Source: an uncultured Prevotellaceae bacterium
GTDB lineage: Bacteria; Bacteroidota; Bacteroidia; Bacteroidales; Bacteroidaceae
Assembly: GCA_902775475.1 (NCBI GenBank)
Contig: CACYME010000008.1
Coordinates: 1 to 64,000, forward strand
DNA length: 64,000 bases
Direction: 5' to 3'
Shown here: piece by piece, positions 55,956 to 64,000 of the stretch
Numbering within the stretch: the stretch's first letter is position 1
Layout of the letters: each line of letters opens with the position of its first letter
Notes under the pieces: model-generated
Database searches by the model: none
Told to the model about the DNA's origin: nothing
The model's input: the letters and a program-made list of their open reading frames with translations, nothing else
Translations under genes and position numbers: made by a program

Positions 55956-58718
55956 TTGGCGCAGGTGGACAGCCTCTACCATGTTTTTGAGCGCCAGATG
56001 GGCCCGCTGCGGGTGGAGACGGGCAACGAGCTGATGCAGGCACTGCTGTCCGAGGGCTTCGGCGACGACCTCACGTTCTCCCCGCAGACCCATCCCGACA
56101 CGCTGACGATGACCGCCAGCTACTACGCCGCCGAATACTTCCTCAACGTCCGCCAGCTCGACCGCTGCCTCGACGCTGCCCTGACGGCGCTGCCGCTGAC
56201 GAAGGGCAACGACGACTACACGTGGCAGTCGGAGACGCTCAACCTGCTCACCCTGGCCTACTTCTACCTGTCGAACTACGGCGAGGCGCTGCGCTACGGC
56301 GAGATGGGCTATGCCATCGACAGCCAGCAGCAGGACTACGAGCGGATGAGCTCGACGCTGAACACCCTGGCCGGCATCTACCTCGCCGCGCGCCAGCCCC
56401 AGCAGGCACGGCAGTACACCGACAAGGCCATCGACGCCGACCGGCGCACCGCCGACCACCTCCACGCCCCGGCCATCTACGGCTGCGCCTCGGAGGTGTA
56501 CCAGGAGCTGGGGCTCTACGACCAGGCCCTCGACTACGCCCGCCAGGCCCTCGACTACGAGCAGCGGCAGGGCGGCCACCCCTCGAAGATGGCCATCCGC
56601 CAGGCGCAGATGGCCACCGCCTGCAGCGCCGTGGGCGACACCGCCCGCGCCCGCCAGCTGCTGCTCGAGTGCATCCCCGTGCTGGCCGAGGGCGGCGTGA
56701 TGCCCTCGCTGGGCATCAGCCTCAACACCCTGGGCGAGGTGATGCGCAAGGAAGGGCGCACCGACGCCGCCGCACGCTACTTCGAGCAGGCCCGCCAGCT
56801 CTTCCTACAGACCGGCGACCTCTACAACCAGGCACGCTCCCTGCACGGCCTCTTCGCCGCCCTCTACGACAGCGACCCGAAGACCGCCATGCTGCACCTC
56901 GACGACTACACCAAGCTCAAGGACTCCATCTACCAGGACGACATGAAGCAGATGCTCTCCAACTACAGCACCCGCTTCCACGTGAGCCAGCTGACGGAGC
57001 AGAACGCCGAGGCACAGCGCACCAACCGCATCATCATCATCGGCGCCATCGTCATCGTCCTGCTGCTCATCCTCGTGCTCGCCTTCGTGGTCTACGCCAT
57101 GCGCACCAAGTCGAAGGCCAACCAGCAGCTGCTCGACCTGCAGCACACCCGCGAGGACTTCTTCACCAACATCACCCACGAGTTCCGCACGCCGCTCACC
57201 GTCATCCTCGGCATGAGCCAGAAGCTGAAGGACGCCACCGCCGACGGCGACATCGCCGACGTGCACACCGCCGGCCAGATGATTGAGCGCCAGGGCAGCC
57301 AGCTGCTGCAGCTCATCAACCAGCTGCTCGACCTGTCGAAGGTGAAAGCCCACGTCACCGAGCCCAGCTGGCGCACCGACAACATCGTGGCCTACCTGAA
57401 CATGATCATGGAGACCTTCTACGGCTACGCCCACGACCACGGCATACAGCTCATCTACGCCCCGCGCGAGAACGAGGTGATGATGGACTTCGTACCCGAC
57501 TACGTGCAGAAGATTGTCAACAACCTGCTCTCGAACGCCATCAAGTTCACCCCTGAGAACGGACATATCAACATCACTACACGCCGCGACCCAAACCAGT
57601 TCGTGCTGCAAGTGGCCGACGACGGCGTGGGCATCGACCGCCATCAGCTCAGCCACATCTTCGAGCCCTTCTACCAGGCCGCGAACAGCGAGGCGCACGC
57701 CGGCACCGGCGTAGGCCTGGCGCTGACGCGGCAGCTCATCGCCAGTATCGACGGCGACATCAGCGTGGCCTCAAGCCCCGGTCGCGGAACGGTGTTCACC
57801 ATCACCATGCCCCTGCACCACGGGGGCGGACAGTGGCAGCAGCTCACCGAGGAGGAGAAGAAGGGGCTGGCCCTGCCGCAGACGGGAATGAGCACCGGGG
57901 AGCAGACGCTCACCGACAGCGACCCCGAGGGCGAGCGCACCCGCCTGCTCATCGTGGAGGACAACCACGACGTGGCCTACTACATCGGCCAGCACCTGCA
58001 GGACCAGTACGACATCTTCTACGCCACCAACGGCCGCATGGGTCTGGAGAAGGCGCAGCAGCTCGTGCCCGACCTCATCATCACCGACCTGATGATGCCC
58101 GAGATGGACGGCCTGGAGCTGTGCCGCCAGGTGCGCTCCAGCGAGCTCACCAGCCACATACCCATCATCGTCATCACCGCGCGCTCCACACGCGAAGACC
58201 TCATCCAAGGCATCGAGGCCGGTGCCGACGCCTACCTCTACAAGCCCTTCAGCACCGACGAGCTGACCGTCCGCGTGGAGAAGCTGCTGGAGCAGCGGCA
58301 GCAGTTGCGCCAGAAGTTTGCACGCATAGGCACCGCCGACAGCTCGCAGACGGCAGAGCAGGGCGACGAGCAGACCGCCTTGACGCCCGCCGACACCAAG
58401 TTCATCGGACGCATCACCGACCTGGTCTATTCGCTCATGGGCGACCAGCAGGCCACCGTCGACGTCATCGCCGACCGCCTCTGCATGTCGCCCTCGCAGC
58501 TGCGCCGCAAGGTGCAGGCACTGACGGGGAAGACGCCAGCAGCCTACTTCCTGCAGATTCGCCTTTCGAACGCCAAGCGCATGCTCGACGGGCATCCCGA
58601 AATGAGCGTCAGCGACGTGGCCTACCGCTGTGGCTTCTCCGACCTTCCCCACTTCTCGCACGCCTTCAAGGAAGCCTACGGACTCAGTCCTTCGCAGTGG
58701 ATGAAGCGGGCACATTGA
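55854..58718 (+). CDS. Hybrid two-component system protein (TPR sensor, kinase, receiver, AraC)
   Basis: The protein has 954 aa. Domains in order: a signal-like segment (about 20-37), TPR-rich periplasmic sensor (about 60-370), membrane segment (about 384-412; IIIIGAIVIVLLLILVLAFV), HisKA with ITHEFRTPLTVILG (H442), HATPase_c with NNLLSNAIKFTPENG and GIDRHQLSHIFEPFYQ, receiver with D745 in LIITDLMMPEMDG, and a C-terminal AraC double HTH (DVIADRLCMSPSQLRRKVQA, VSDVAYRCGFSDLPHFSHAF). Hybrid systems of this kind usually sense glycan fragments through beta-propellers; here the sensor is TPR-like, so the signal may be a protein or peptide. It may control the adjacent surface-protein genes. Confidence 0.9.
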   Translation: MRIDNSIRYMTENHTSWRRALLVLVTFHLSLITSLAQVDSLYHVFERQMGPLRVETGNELMQALLSEGFGDDLTFSPQTHPDTLTMTASYYAAEYFLNVRQLDRCLDAALTALPLTKGNDDYTWQSETLNLLTLAYFYLSNYGEALRYGEMGYAIDSQQQDYERMSSTLNTLAGIYLAARQPQQARQYTDKAIDADRRTADHLHAPAIYGCASEVYQELGLYDQALDYARQALDYEQRQGGHPSKMAIRQAQMATACSAVGDTARARQLLLECIPVLAEGGVMPSLGISLNTLGEVMRKEGRTDAAARYFEQARQLFLQTGDLYNQARSLHGLFAALYDSDPKTAMLHLDDYTKLKDSIYQDDMKQMLSNYSTRFHVSQLTEQNAEAQRTNRIIIIGAIVIVLLLILVLAFVVYAMRTKSKANQQLLDLQHTREDFFTNITHEFRTPLTVILGMSQKLKDATADGDIADVHTAGQMIERQGSQLLQLINQLLDLSKVKAHVTEPSWRTDNIVAYLNMIMETFYGYAHDHGIQLIYAPRENEVMMDFVPDYVQKIVNNLLSNAIKFTPENGHINITTRRDPNQFVLQVADDGVGIDRHQLSHIFEPFYQAANSEAHAGTGVGLALTRQLIASIDGDISVASSPGRGTVFTITMPLHHGGGQWQQLTEEEKKGLALPQTGMSTGEQTLTDSDPEGERTRLLIVEDNHDVAYYIGQHLQDQYDIFYATNGRMGLEKAQQLVPDLIITDLMMPEMDGLELCRQVRSSELTSHIPIIVITARSTREDLIQGIEAGADAYLYKPFSTDELTVRVEKLLEQRQQLRQKFARIGTADSSQTAEQGDEQTALTPADTKFIGRITDLVYSLMGDQQATVDVIADRLCMSPSQLRRKVQALTGKTPAAYFLQIRLSNAKRMLDGHPEMSVSDVAYRCGFSDLPHFSHAFKEAYGLSPSQWMKRAH

Positions 58719-58765
58719 ACACTGCCCATTTGTAGGCAAATACAAACTGAGCATCAACAACTTAC

Positions 58766-58802
58766 ACACTTGCACTTGTAACTTTTTTACAAGTGCAAGT
58801 GT
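58766..58802 (+). terminator. Hairpin after the hybrid sensor gene
   Basis: ACACTTGCACTTGTAA (58766-58781) and TTACAAGTGCAAGTGT (58787-58802) form a perfect 16-bp stem with a 5-base loop. The trailing T run is weak (TCATTTTGTCAGTTTTT). Confidence 0.7.
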
Positions 58803-58866
58803 TCATTTTGTCAGTTTTTCACAAACCAAAGTTAATTTTTTGCAAGTTCTGTTAACCATTTCTTCG

Positions 58867-58874
58867 TATCTTTG
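58867..58874 (+). promoter_or_regulatory. -7 promoter element (TATCTTTG) for the Ig-like protein gene
   Basis: It matches the consensus. A TTTG at 58839-58842 is 24 bases upstream, slightly long. The first in-frame ATG after it is at 58899. Confidence 0.6.
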
Positions 58875-59081
58875 CCACACGAACAATCGCAACTCAACAT
58901 GAAAGAAATGGCCAACAGCTACAACAGCATCCAGCAGCGCATCGACCAGCAACTGGCCGAAATAGACACCGTGAACCAGCAGGCCCAGAAAGAAGAAGAG
59001 GAGGCTCAGCTGGCTCAACAGCATGCAGGGCAGAAAGACAAATTCAAGATATGCACATTATTAACAAACCCTTTTAAGCGT

Positions 59082-62000
59082 ATGAAACGACTATTATTCA
59101 TCATCGGCGTGCTGATGGCCATGACCACCAGCACGTGGGCACAGAGCCACTGGACGTACACCCCGCCCGGCGGACAGTCTGAAAACACCGTGGTCTATGC
59201 CAAGCTGAACTTGGGAACCCTGGAGGCTGCTCCCAACTATCAGAACTATGAGGTGGCAGCCTTCGTGGACGGCGAACTGCGTGCCGTGGCCACCGCCAAG
59301 GCCAATCCCGCCATTTCCACTCATGCCGACTACAACTATTTCGAGCTGAACATCAAGGGCAACTTCGACCAGGAAGCCAAGGAGGACAACGGCAAGGCCA
59401 TCACCTTCAAGATGTACAACAGCTCGACGGGAGCAGAGTACGACCTGACGAGTGCTGCCATCACCTTCGACGGCGGGCTGCACGGAACCACCAGCTCGCT
59501 TTTCGAGCTGAGTGCCAGCGAAGTTACCGGCCTCACAATAGACTCTCCTATTTATATTACTAAAGGCACTACGCTCGACCTGACTCCCTATGTACATCCC
59601 TATCCCGAAACGGCCACACTGCCAAACAATATCGTGTGGGGCGTGGACGACCAGTATGCTGACATCGTCAGCGTCACTGAGGCTGGCATCCTCTCCGTAG
59701 TGAATGTTCCCAACCCCTATCGCTCGGCATACGTGAGGGCAAAGTTCGGCGGTTCCGCCCAGTGGCAGGCAGAGGCTGTGGTGCTCGTCATCAACCACGC
59801 AACAAGCATGAGCGTGAAAGAGGAGTACCAGAACATCACCGTCAGCGTCAACGACAGCGAAACCCTGCAGAATGCCCTGGCCAATGCGCTCGTCGTGGAA
59901 CCAGAGGACTATACCGACGTCATCGTCTGGACTTCGGGCGATGAGTCTATCATCCAGGATGGAGGCAAGGGCACTGACTGGACACCCATCGCCAAAGGCC
60001 AGACCACGATGACTGCCACCATCACCTACGACACGACGACGCTCACCGCCACCATCAACGTGACGGTGGTACAGCCCGTGGAAGCTATTGAGCTGACGAC
60101 GAAGAACGTGCTGGAGTGCAACGTGGGCGACGTCCTCACGGATTTTGTGAAGACCTTCTACCGCGTGATGCCCACCGATGCCACTAACCCCGCCGTCACC
60201 TACAGCCTCGCCAGTGGCAGCACCAGCGGCCTGCTCACCATCAGCGGACAGACCATCACCGCGTCAGCTGCCGGCACAGGCGCTCTCGTAGTGACCTCGG
60301 CTGAGAACCCAAACATCTATGCTGAAATCCCCGTCCGCGTGCACAACTATGCCAAGGAGGTGGCCCTCGACCGCAGCCAGCAATTCTTCACCTATAGGGG
60401 CACGGATATTGACTTCACCGACATGCTCTACGGCAACATGCCCACCCAGGCCGGATTCCTCACCATCACCCCCAACGGCTACACGGAGATTCTGGGCATC
60501 AGCATTACATCGAGCAATGAGGACGTCGTGAAGGCAACGCTCAGTCCACTGACTGGTGCCGTGGGCATCACGGGCAGCGCCACTGTGGTGGGGGCCGGCG
60601 AATCCACGCTGACCATCACCCTGCAGTATCCTGACTTTCTGAACATAGATGCCACCACAGGGCAGCCCACGAGGAAGACGTCTGTCGCCACCATGACCAT
60701 CATCGTGAGCCAGGGCGTGGAGAGCGTTACTGCTAACACGAGCAGCATTGAGCTGATGCCCGGTGACGTGCTGAACGCCACCCAGCTCGCCAGCCTCTAC
60801 ACCCTCGCCCCCGCCAGTGCTGAGGATGCCACCGTCACCTACAGTCTGCTCACCAACGATGCCAGCGGCGCTCCCGCCGAGACGGGCATCGTAGAGCTCA
60901 CCAATGGCGGCACCGCCCTGCGCGCACTGAAGGAAGGCGTGGCCTATCTGAACATTGTCTCCAACGACAATCCGCAGGCCTCGTGCACCATCACCGTCCG
61001 CGTGGTTAACTACGCCAAGGAGGCCACCGCCGCAGCTGAGAACCTCTACGTGAAGTTCTTCGGTCAGACCGTCGACATCTCTGACCAGATGAAGGGCAAC
61101 ATCACCCTCACGCCTGCAGGCGCTTACATCTATGACCTTAGCATCGCCAGTTCTGATCCCACGGTAGTCTACATAGATCCTATTAAGCCCGGCGGCACGG
61201 ACTATCCCCTCTATGCTGAAGCCCGGAAGGTGGGCGAGAGCACCATCACCGTCACGCTGACTTATCCCAACACGCTGGCCAACCTCACCGGCACTGGCAC
61301 CGGCTACCAGACGCTCACCAGCACCTGCTCGTTCAAGGTCATCGTCAGCGAGGGCCTCACGGGCTTCGAGGTCATCTGCTCTGATGAGATGGGCGTGAGC
61401 ATGGGCGAAAGTGTCGACCTCATCCCGCAGCCCGCGGGCGCCGACTTCGACCTGAGCCTGCTGAGCATCGAGGCCGTTACCGACGTAGCCTGGCCCGTGG
61501 CGTCGTTGGCAGCCCCCTACACCTACGATAGCAACGGTGTCACCGTCATCAGTGCCAACATCACCCTGCTCACACCCGGCAACTTCACGCTCCACATCAC
61601 CTACGACGGACAGCAGGTTGCCAATAAGGCCGTCAGCGTCTACGTGCCCACCGCCCTCAGCCAGGGCTGGCAGTGGTACACGCCGTGGGGCGACATCAGC
61701 AAGAACGACTTTGCCACCCATTTCGACGATGCACAGATTGACGAAATCCGCTCGCAGGATGCCCTCATGGCCAACGACCCTGAGTATGGCTACTTCGGCG
61801 AGCTCTACGAGAGCGGCCTCACTCATGCCACGGCCTACAAGATCAACGCCCGCAAAGCCATGCCAGGCTCCTCATTGCGCCGCCAGTACGAGAACGTGCT
61901 CTCCGACGGCAAGGACGTCACCCTGCGCAAGGCCTGGACGTGGATGGGCAACCCCTACGTGAACACCTACGACCTGTCTGCCCTGAGCCTCGATGCCTCC

Positions 62001-62669
62001 GATGGCGACCGCATCGTGTCGAAGAACGACGGCTTCGCCGAGTTCAACGGCACGGCATGGACAGGCTCACTCACGCAGTTGAAGCCCTACGAGGCTTACC
62101 TCTACTACAACAACAGCGACAGCGAGCGGACGCTGATGCTACTCAGCGAGGGCAATGCCTGGGAGGCCCAGCAGGCCAGCGGTAGCCGCATGAACGCCCC
62201 GGCAGCACGGCCCGCCGTCGGCTCATGGCAGTATGATGCCTCGCGCTTCCGCGACAACATGTCGATGGTGGCCCGCTTAGAGGGCGTCGCTGACAGCGAG
62301 CGCTACACCGTGGGTGCCTTCGTTGACAATGAGTGTCGCGGCGAGGGACGCTGCTACGACGGCCTGATGTTCATCACCGTCCACGCCAACCAGGGCGAGC
62401 AGGTCAGCTTCCGCATAGAGGACAGCCTCACCGGCCAGCAGTACGACGTCGACGAGACCACGACGATGACACTCATGCGCGGCTCGCTGAAGCAGCCGTT
62501 CACGCTCACCAGCCTGGGCGTCACCACGGGCATCAGCCACGCTGCTGCCACCACCCACAACAGCCACGAGCGCTACGACCTGAACGGACGCAAGCTCGGC
62601 AGCACGAAGGGCAAGGGCATCACCATCCTTCGCAGTGCCGACGGCAGCGTGAGCAAGGTAATGCAATAA
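59082..62669 (+). CDS. Large Ig-like (Big_2) surface protein with a type IX tail
   Basis: It has 1195 aa from the ATG at 59082 (MKRLLFIIGVLMAMTTSTWA, signal peptide). An in-frame ATG at 58899, much closer to the promoter, would add 61 hydrophilic, coiled-coil-like residues in front of the signal peptide. The mature protein starts with a beta module (FVDGELRAVATAK), followed by about six Big_2-like repeats marked by NYAKEVA/NYAKEAT and GVESVTA/GLTGFEV linkers. Near the C-terminus a second copy of the module (FVDNECRGEGR) and a sorting tail (YDLNGRKLGSTKGKGITILR) appear. It is likely a type IX-secreted adhesin or structural protein. The following barrel gene may export or anchor it. Confidence 0.8.
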   Translation: MKRLLFIIGVLMAMTTSTWAQSHWTYTPPGGQSENTVVYAKLNLGTLEAAPNYQNYEVAAFVDGELRAVATAKANPAISTHADYNYFELNIKGNFDQEAKEDNGKAITFKMYNSSTGAEYDLTSAAITFDGGLHGTTSSLFELSASEVTGLTIDSPIYITKGTTLDLTPYVHPYPETATLPNNIVWGVDDQYADIVSVTEAGILSVVNVPNPYRSAYVRAKFGGSAQWQAEAVVLVINHATSMSVKEEYQNITVSVNDSETLQNALANALVVEPEDYTDVIVWTSGDESIIQDGGKGTDWTPIAKGQTTMTATITYDTTTLTATINVTVVQPVEAIELTTKNVLECNVGDVLTDFVKTFYRVMPTDATNPAVTYSLASGSTSGLLTISGQTITASAAGTGALVVTSAENPNIYAEIPVRVHNYAKEVALDRSQQFFTYRGTDIDFTDMLYGNMPTQAGFLTITPNGYTEILGISITSSNEDVVKATLSPLTGAVGITGSATVVGAGESTLTITLQYPDFLNIDATTGQPTRKTSVATMTIIVSQGVESVTANTSSIELMPGDVLNATQLASLYTLAPASAEDATVTYSLLTNDASGAPAETGIVELTNGGTALRALKEGVAYLNIVSNDNPQASCTITVRVVNYAKEATAAAENLYVKFFGQTVDISDQMKGNITLTPAGAYIYDLSIASSDPTVVYIDPIKPGGTDYPLYAEARKVGESTITVTLTYPNTLANLTGTGTGYQTLTSTCSFKVIVSEGLTGFEVICSDEMGVSMGESVDLIPQPAGADFDLSLLSIEAVTDVAWPVASLAAPYTYDSNGVTVISANITLLTPGNFTLHITYDGQQVANKAVSVYVPTALSQGWQWYTPWGDISKNDFATHFDDAQIDEIRSQDALMANDPEYGYFGELYESGLTHATAYKINARKAMPGSSLRRQYENVLSDGKDVTLRKAWTWMGNPYVNTYDLSALSLDASDGDRIVSKNDGFAEFNGTAWTGSLTQLKPYEAYLYYNNSDSERTLMLLSEGNAWEAQQASGSRMNAPAARPAVGSWQYDASRFRDNMSMVARLEGVADSERYTVGAFVDNECRGEGRCYDGLMFITVHANQGEQVSFRIEDSLTGQQYDVDETTTMTLMRGSLKQPFTLTSLGVTTGISHAAATTHNSHERYDLNGRKLGSTKGKGITILRSADGSVSKVMQ

Positions 62670-62671
62670 AA

Positions 62672-62831
62672 GTTGAGAGTTGAGAGTTCTCGCAGGGGCG
62701 AGAACTCTAAACTCTTATCGCTCAACGCGGCGAGAGCTCTCAACCCTCAACAGGACTAAAGTCGCTCCGCTCGGACCAACGGGACGCTCGCCCCTGCGAG
62801 AACTCTCAACGCTCAACTTTCAACTCTCAAC
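62672..62831. repeat. 160-bp palindromic element between the Ig-like and barrel genes
   Basis: The outer arms GTTGAGAGTTGAGAGTTCTC (from 62672) and its complement (62800-62831) flank a centre with another GTCGCTCC/GGACGC-like pair. The arms are family B (GTTGAGAG/CTCTCAAC). It may act as a terminator or processing site between the two genes. Confidence 0.75.
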
Positions 62832-62848
62832 AAAAAAATGAAATAACG

Positions 62849-64000
62849 ATGAGCAGGAACAGTCAACACCCACGCGCGTACATTTATATACTATGTACGG
62901 CCGCCTTGCTCCTCCCCTACCCCGGCGGGGCCGGAGGGAGCCTTCTGCACGCCCAGTCGCTCACGCTGGGGCAGAACACCATCTCGAACATCGCCAAGAG
63001 CGACCCGCTCATCATCACCGGCGCCATCGGCACCAACAACACCTACTACCACTCATCAGTGGGCGACGGCTACCGCTCGCCATGGGGCAACTCGGTCTAC
63101 GCCAACCTCAACATCTCGCTCTACGGCATCTCCATGCCCTTCGCCTTCTACTACTCGAACAACAACTCCAGCTTCAACTACCCACACTTCTCCTTCCACA
63201 TCGACCCCACGTACAAGAACTGGCGCGCACACTTCGGACGGTCGACGATGGCGCTGTCGAGCTACATCATGAACACGTCGTTCAACGGCGTGGGGCTGGA
63301 GTACAACTCATCGAAGCTGCGCTTCGGAGCCTTCTACGGCGAGCTGCGCAATGCCGTCAACGACGACCCCGCCGACCCGAAGGCACGCTCGCCACAGTAC
63401 CGACGCATGGGATGGGGCTTCAAGCTGGGCTACGGCAGCCAGCGCTCCTTCCTCGACCTCTATCTGCTGCGCGCATACGACCGCACCAACTCCATCGACG
63501 AGCGATGGCGCGACCGCATCAGCCCCAAGGACAACCTGGCCGTGGCGCTGCGCGGCGGACTGGGCCTCACCGGCTGGCTGTCGCTGCGCGGCAACGTGGC
63601 ATTCTCGGCTTTCACCAGCGACAAGATGGCACAGCGCATCACCACCGGCGACGCCGACCGCTGGGCCAACGTGTTCAGCACACGCTACACCTCGCTCATG
63701 CGACTGGCCACCGACGTGAGCGCCAACATCAACGTGAAGAACTTCGCCACACAGATTTATTATAAGATGGTGCAGCCCGACTACAGCACCCTCGGCCTCT
63801 ACTACACCTCCAACAACTACCAGTCGCTGGGCATCAATGCCTCGACCATGCTCTTCAAGACCATCAGCCTCTCGGCCAACTTCAGCGGCCAGGAGGACAA
63901 CATAACGCGCAACCAGCTCTACACCACGCGCGGATTTATCTACTCGGCCAACGCCGCCACCAACGTGGGCGAGCGCATCACACTCTCGGCAGGCTACAAT
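62849..64000 (+). CDS. Outer-membrane beta-barrel protein, N-terminal 384 codons (partial)
   Basis: The frame starts at the ATG at 62849 (MSRNSQHPRAYIYILCTAAL) and is open to the window end with no stop. The signal peptide contains PYPGGAGGS, encoded by a GC-rich palindromic stretch (CCCCGGCGGGG). The mature part is rich in alternating aromatic/Asn strands, for example PLIITGAIGTNNTYYHSS, NLNISLYGISMPFAFYYS, and FHIDPTYKNWRAHFG, resembling long uncharacterised Bacteroidota outer-membrane barrels that may be linked to surface-protein export. A long ORF at 62893-63765 in another frame is a shadow. Confidence 0.75.
   Translation, partial: MSRNSQHPRAYIYILCTAALLLPYPGGAGGSLLHAQSLTLGQNTISNIAKSDPLIITGAIGTNNTYYHSSVGDGYRSPWGNSVYANLNISLYGISMPFAFYYSNNNSSFNYPHFSFHIDPTYKNWRAHFGRSTMALSSYIMNTSFNGVGLEYNSSKLRFGAFYGELRNAVNDDPADPKARSPQYRRMGWGFKLGYGSQRSFLDLYLLRAYDRTNSIDERWRDRISPKDNLAVALRGGLGLTGWLSLRGNVAFSAFTSDKMAQRITTGDADRWANVFSTRYTSLMRLATDVSANINVKNFATQIYYKMVQPDYSTLGLYYTSNNYQSLGINASTMLFKTISLSANFSGQEDNITRNQLYTTRGFIYSANAATNVGERITLSAGYN

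Noticed and set aside
62893-63765. 290-codon Arg/His-rich ORF
   Set aside because: Composition typical of a +1 shadow; the frame from 62849 has a signal peptide and beta-barrel strands and stays open to the window end.

Overview
The window looks like a chromosome segment of a Bacteroidales bacterium, most likely Prevotella or a close relative. The evidence is the GC-rich coding sequence beside AT-rich intergenic DNA, the Bacteroidota promoter signature TAnnTTTG in front of most transcription units (often with TTTG about 19-20 bases upstream), type IX-secretion-like C-terminal tails, a TPR/AraC hybrid two-component system, and carbohydrate-active enzymes typical of gut or oral Prevotella. The genus is an inference. 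No rRNA, tRNA, CRISPR array, intact IS element or phage was recognised.

Layout. 1-6.0 kb: a large M6 metalloprotease, then a dCMP deaminase/S41 protease pair on the minus strand. 6.1-9.1 kb: a lower-GC accessory patch with an MntA-type nucleotidyltransferase followed by a stub where its HepT partner should be, a large hairpin, a small secreted protein and a DUF262/DUF1524 (GmrSD-like) protein. 9.2-12.3 kb: M3 peptidase and a secreted esterase. 12.3-13.9 kb: repeats and gene debris (DUF4160-like fragment, DUF2442, an unknown fragment). 13.9-22.2 kb: a DMT transporter, a GH106-like rhamnosidase, a GH89 alpha-N-acetylglucosaminidase, and a ferritin-like/HTH/metallo-beta-lactamase-rubredoxin operon. 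22.2-23.3 kb: a repeat cluster containing a gene stub. 23.3-29.8 kb: a GH29 fucosidase with three repeated accessory modules, and two AraC regulators. 29.9-37.1 kb: a second M6 protease, a NagX-like membrane acetyltransferase with two envelope proteins, AldA, and a secreted protein. 37.1-45.7 kb: an alginate-lyase-like/beta-helix fusion, a ketopantoate-reductase-like protein, a TonB-receptor-like barrel and a GH97 enzyme. 46-48.6 kb: indolepyruvate oxidoreductase iorAB. 48.7-52.3 kb: a lipoprotein and a TPR histidine kinase/LuxR regulator pair. 52.8-54.2 kb: two adjacent damaged genes. 54.5-64 kb: an aminotransferase, a hybrid two-component system, a giant Ig-like surface protein and the start of an outer-membrane barrel gene that leaves the window.

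Genes that may work together: the GH106, GH29, GH97, GH89 and lyase/beta-helix enzymes point to degradation of host or plant glycans. AldA could oxidise the lactaldehyde released by rhamnose and fucose catabolism. NagX plus GH89 resembles the lysosomal HGSNAT/NAGLU pair used on heparan.

The most unusual content is repeat-derived. An interspersed, probably non-coding element of about 400-430 bp occurs five times in intergenic DNA and keeps an 11-bp hairpin in every copy. Separate short palindromic elements are inserted in frame inside the M3 peptidase (two), GH89 (one) and GH97 (two) genes, and a further insertion lies in the histidine kinase. Members of a given family are read in the same frame. 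Another palindromic element appears to supply part of the signal peptide of the hybrid sensor. This resembles the Rickettsia palindromic elements in behaviour and is the strongest candidate for something undescribed here.
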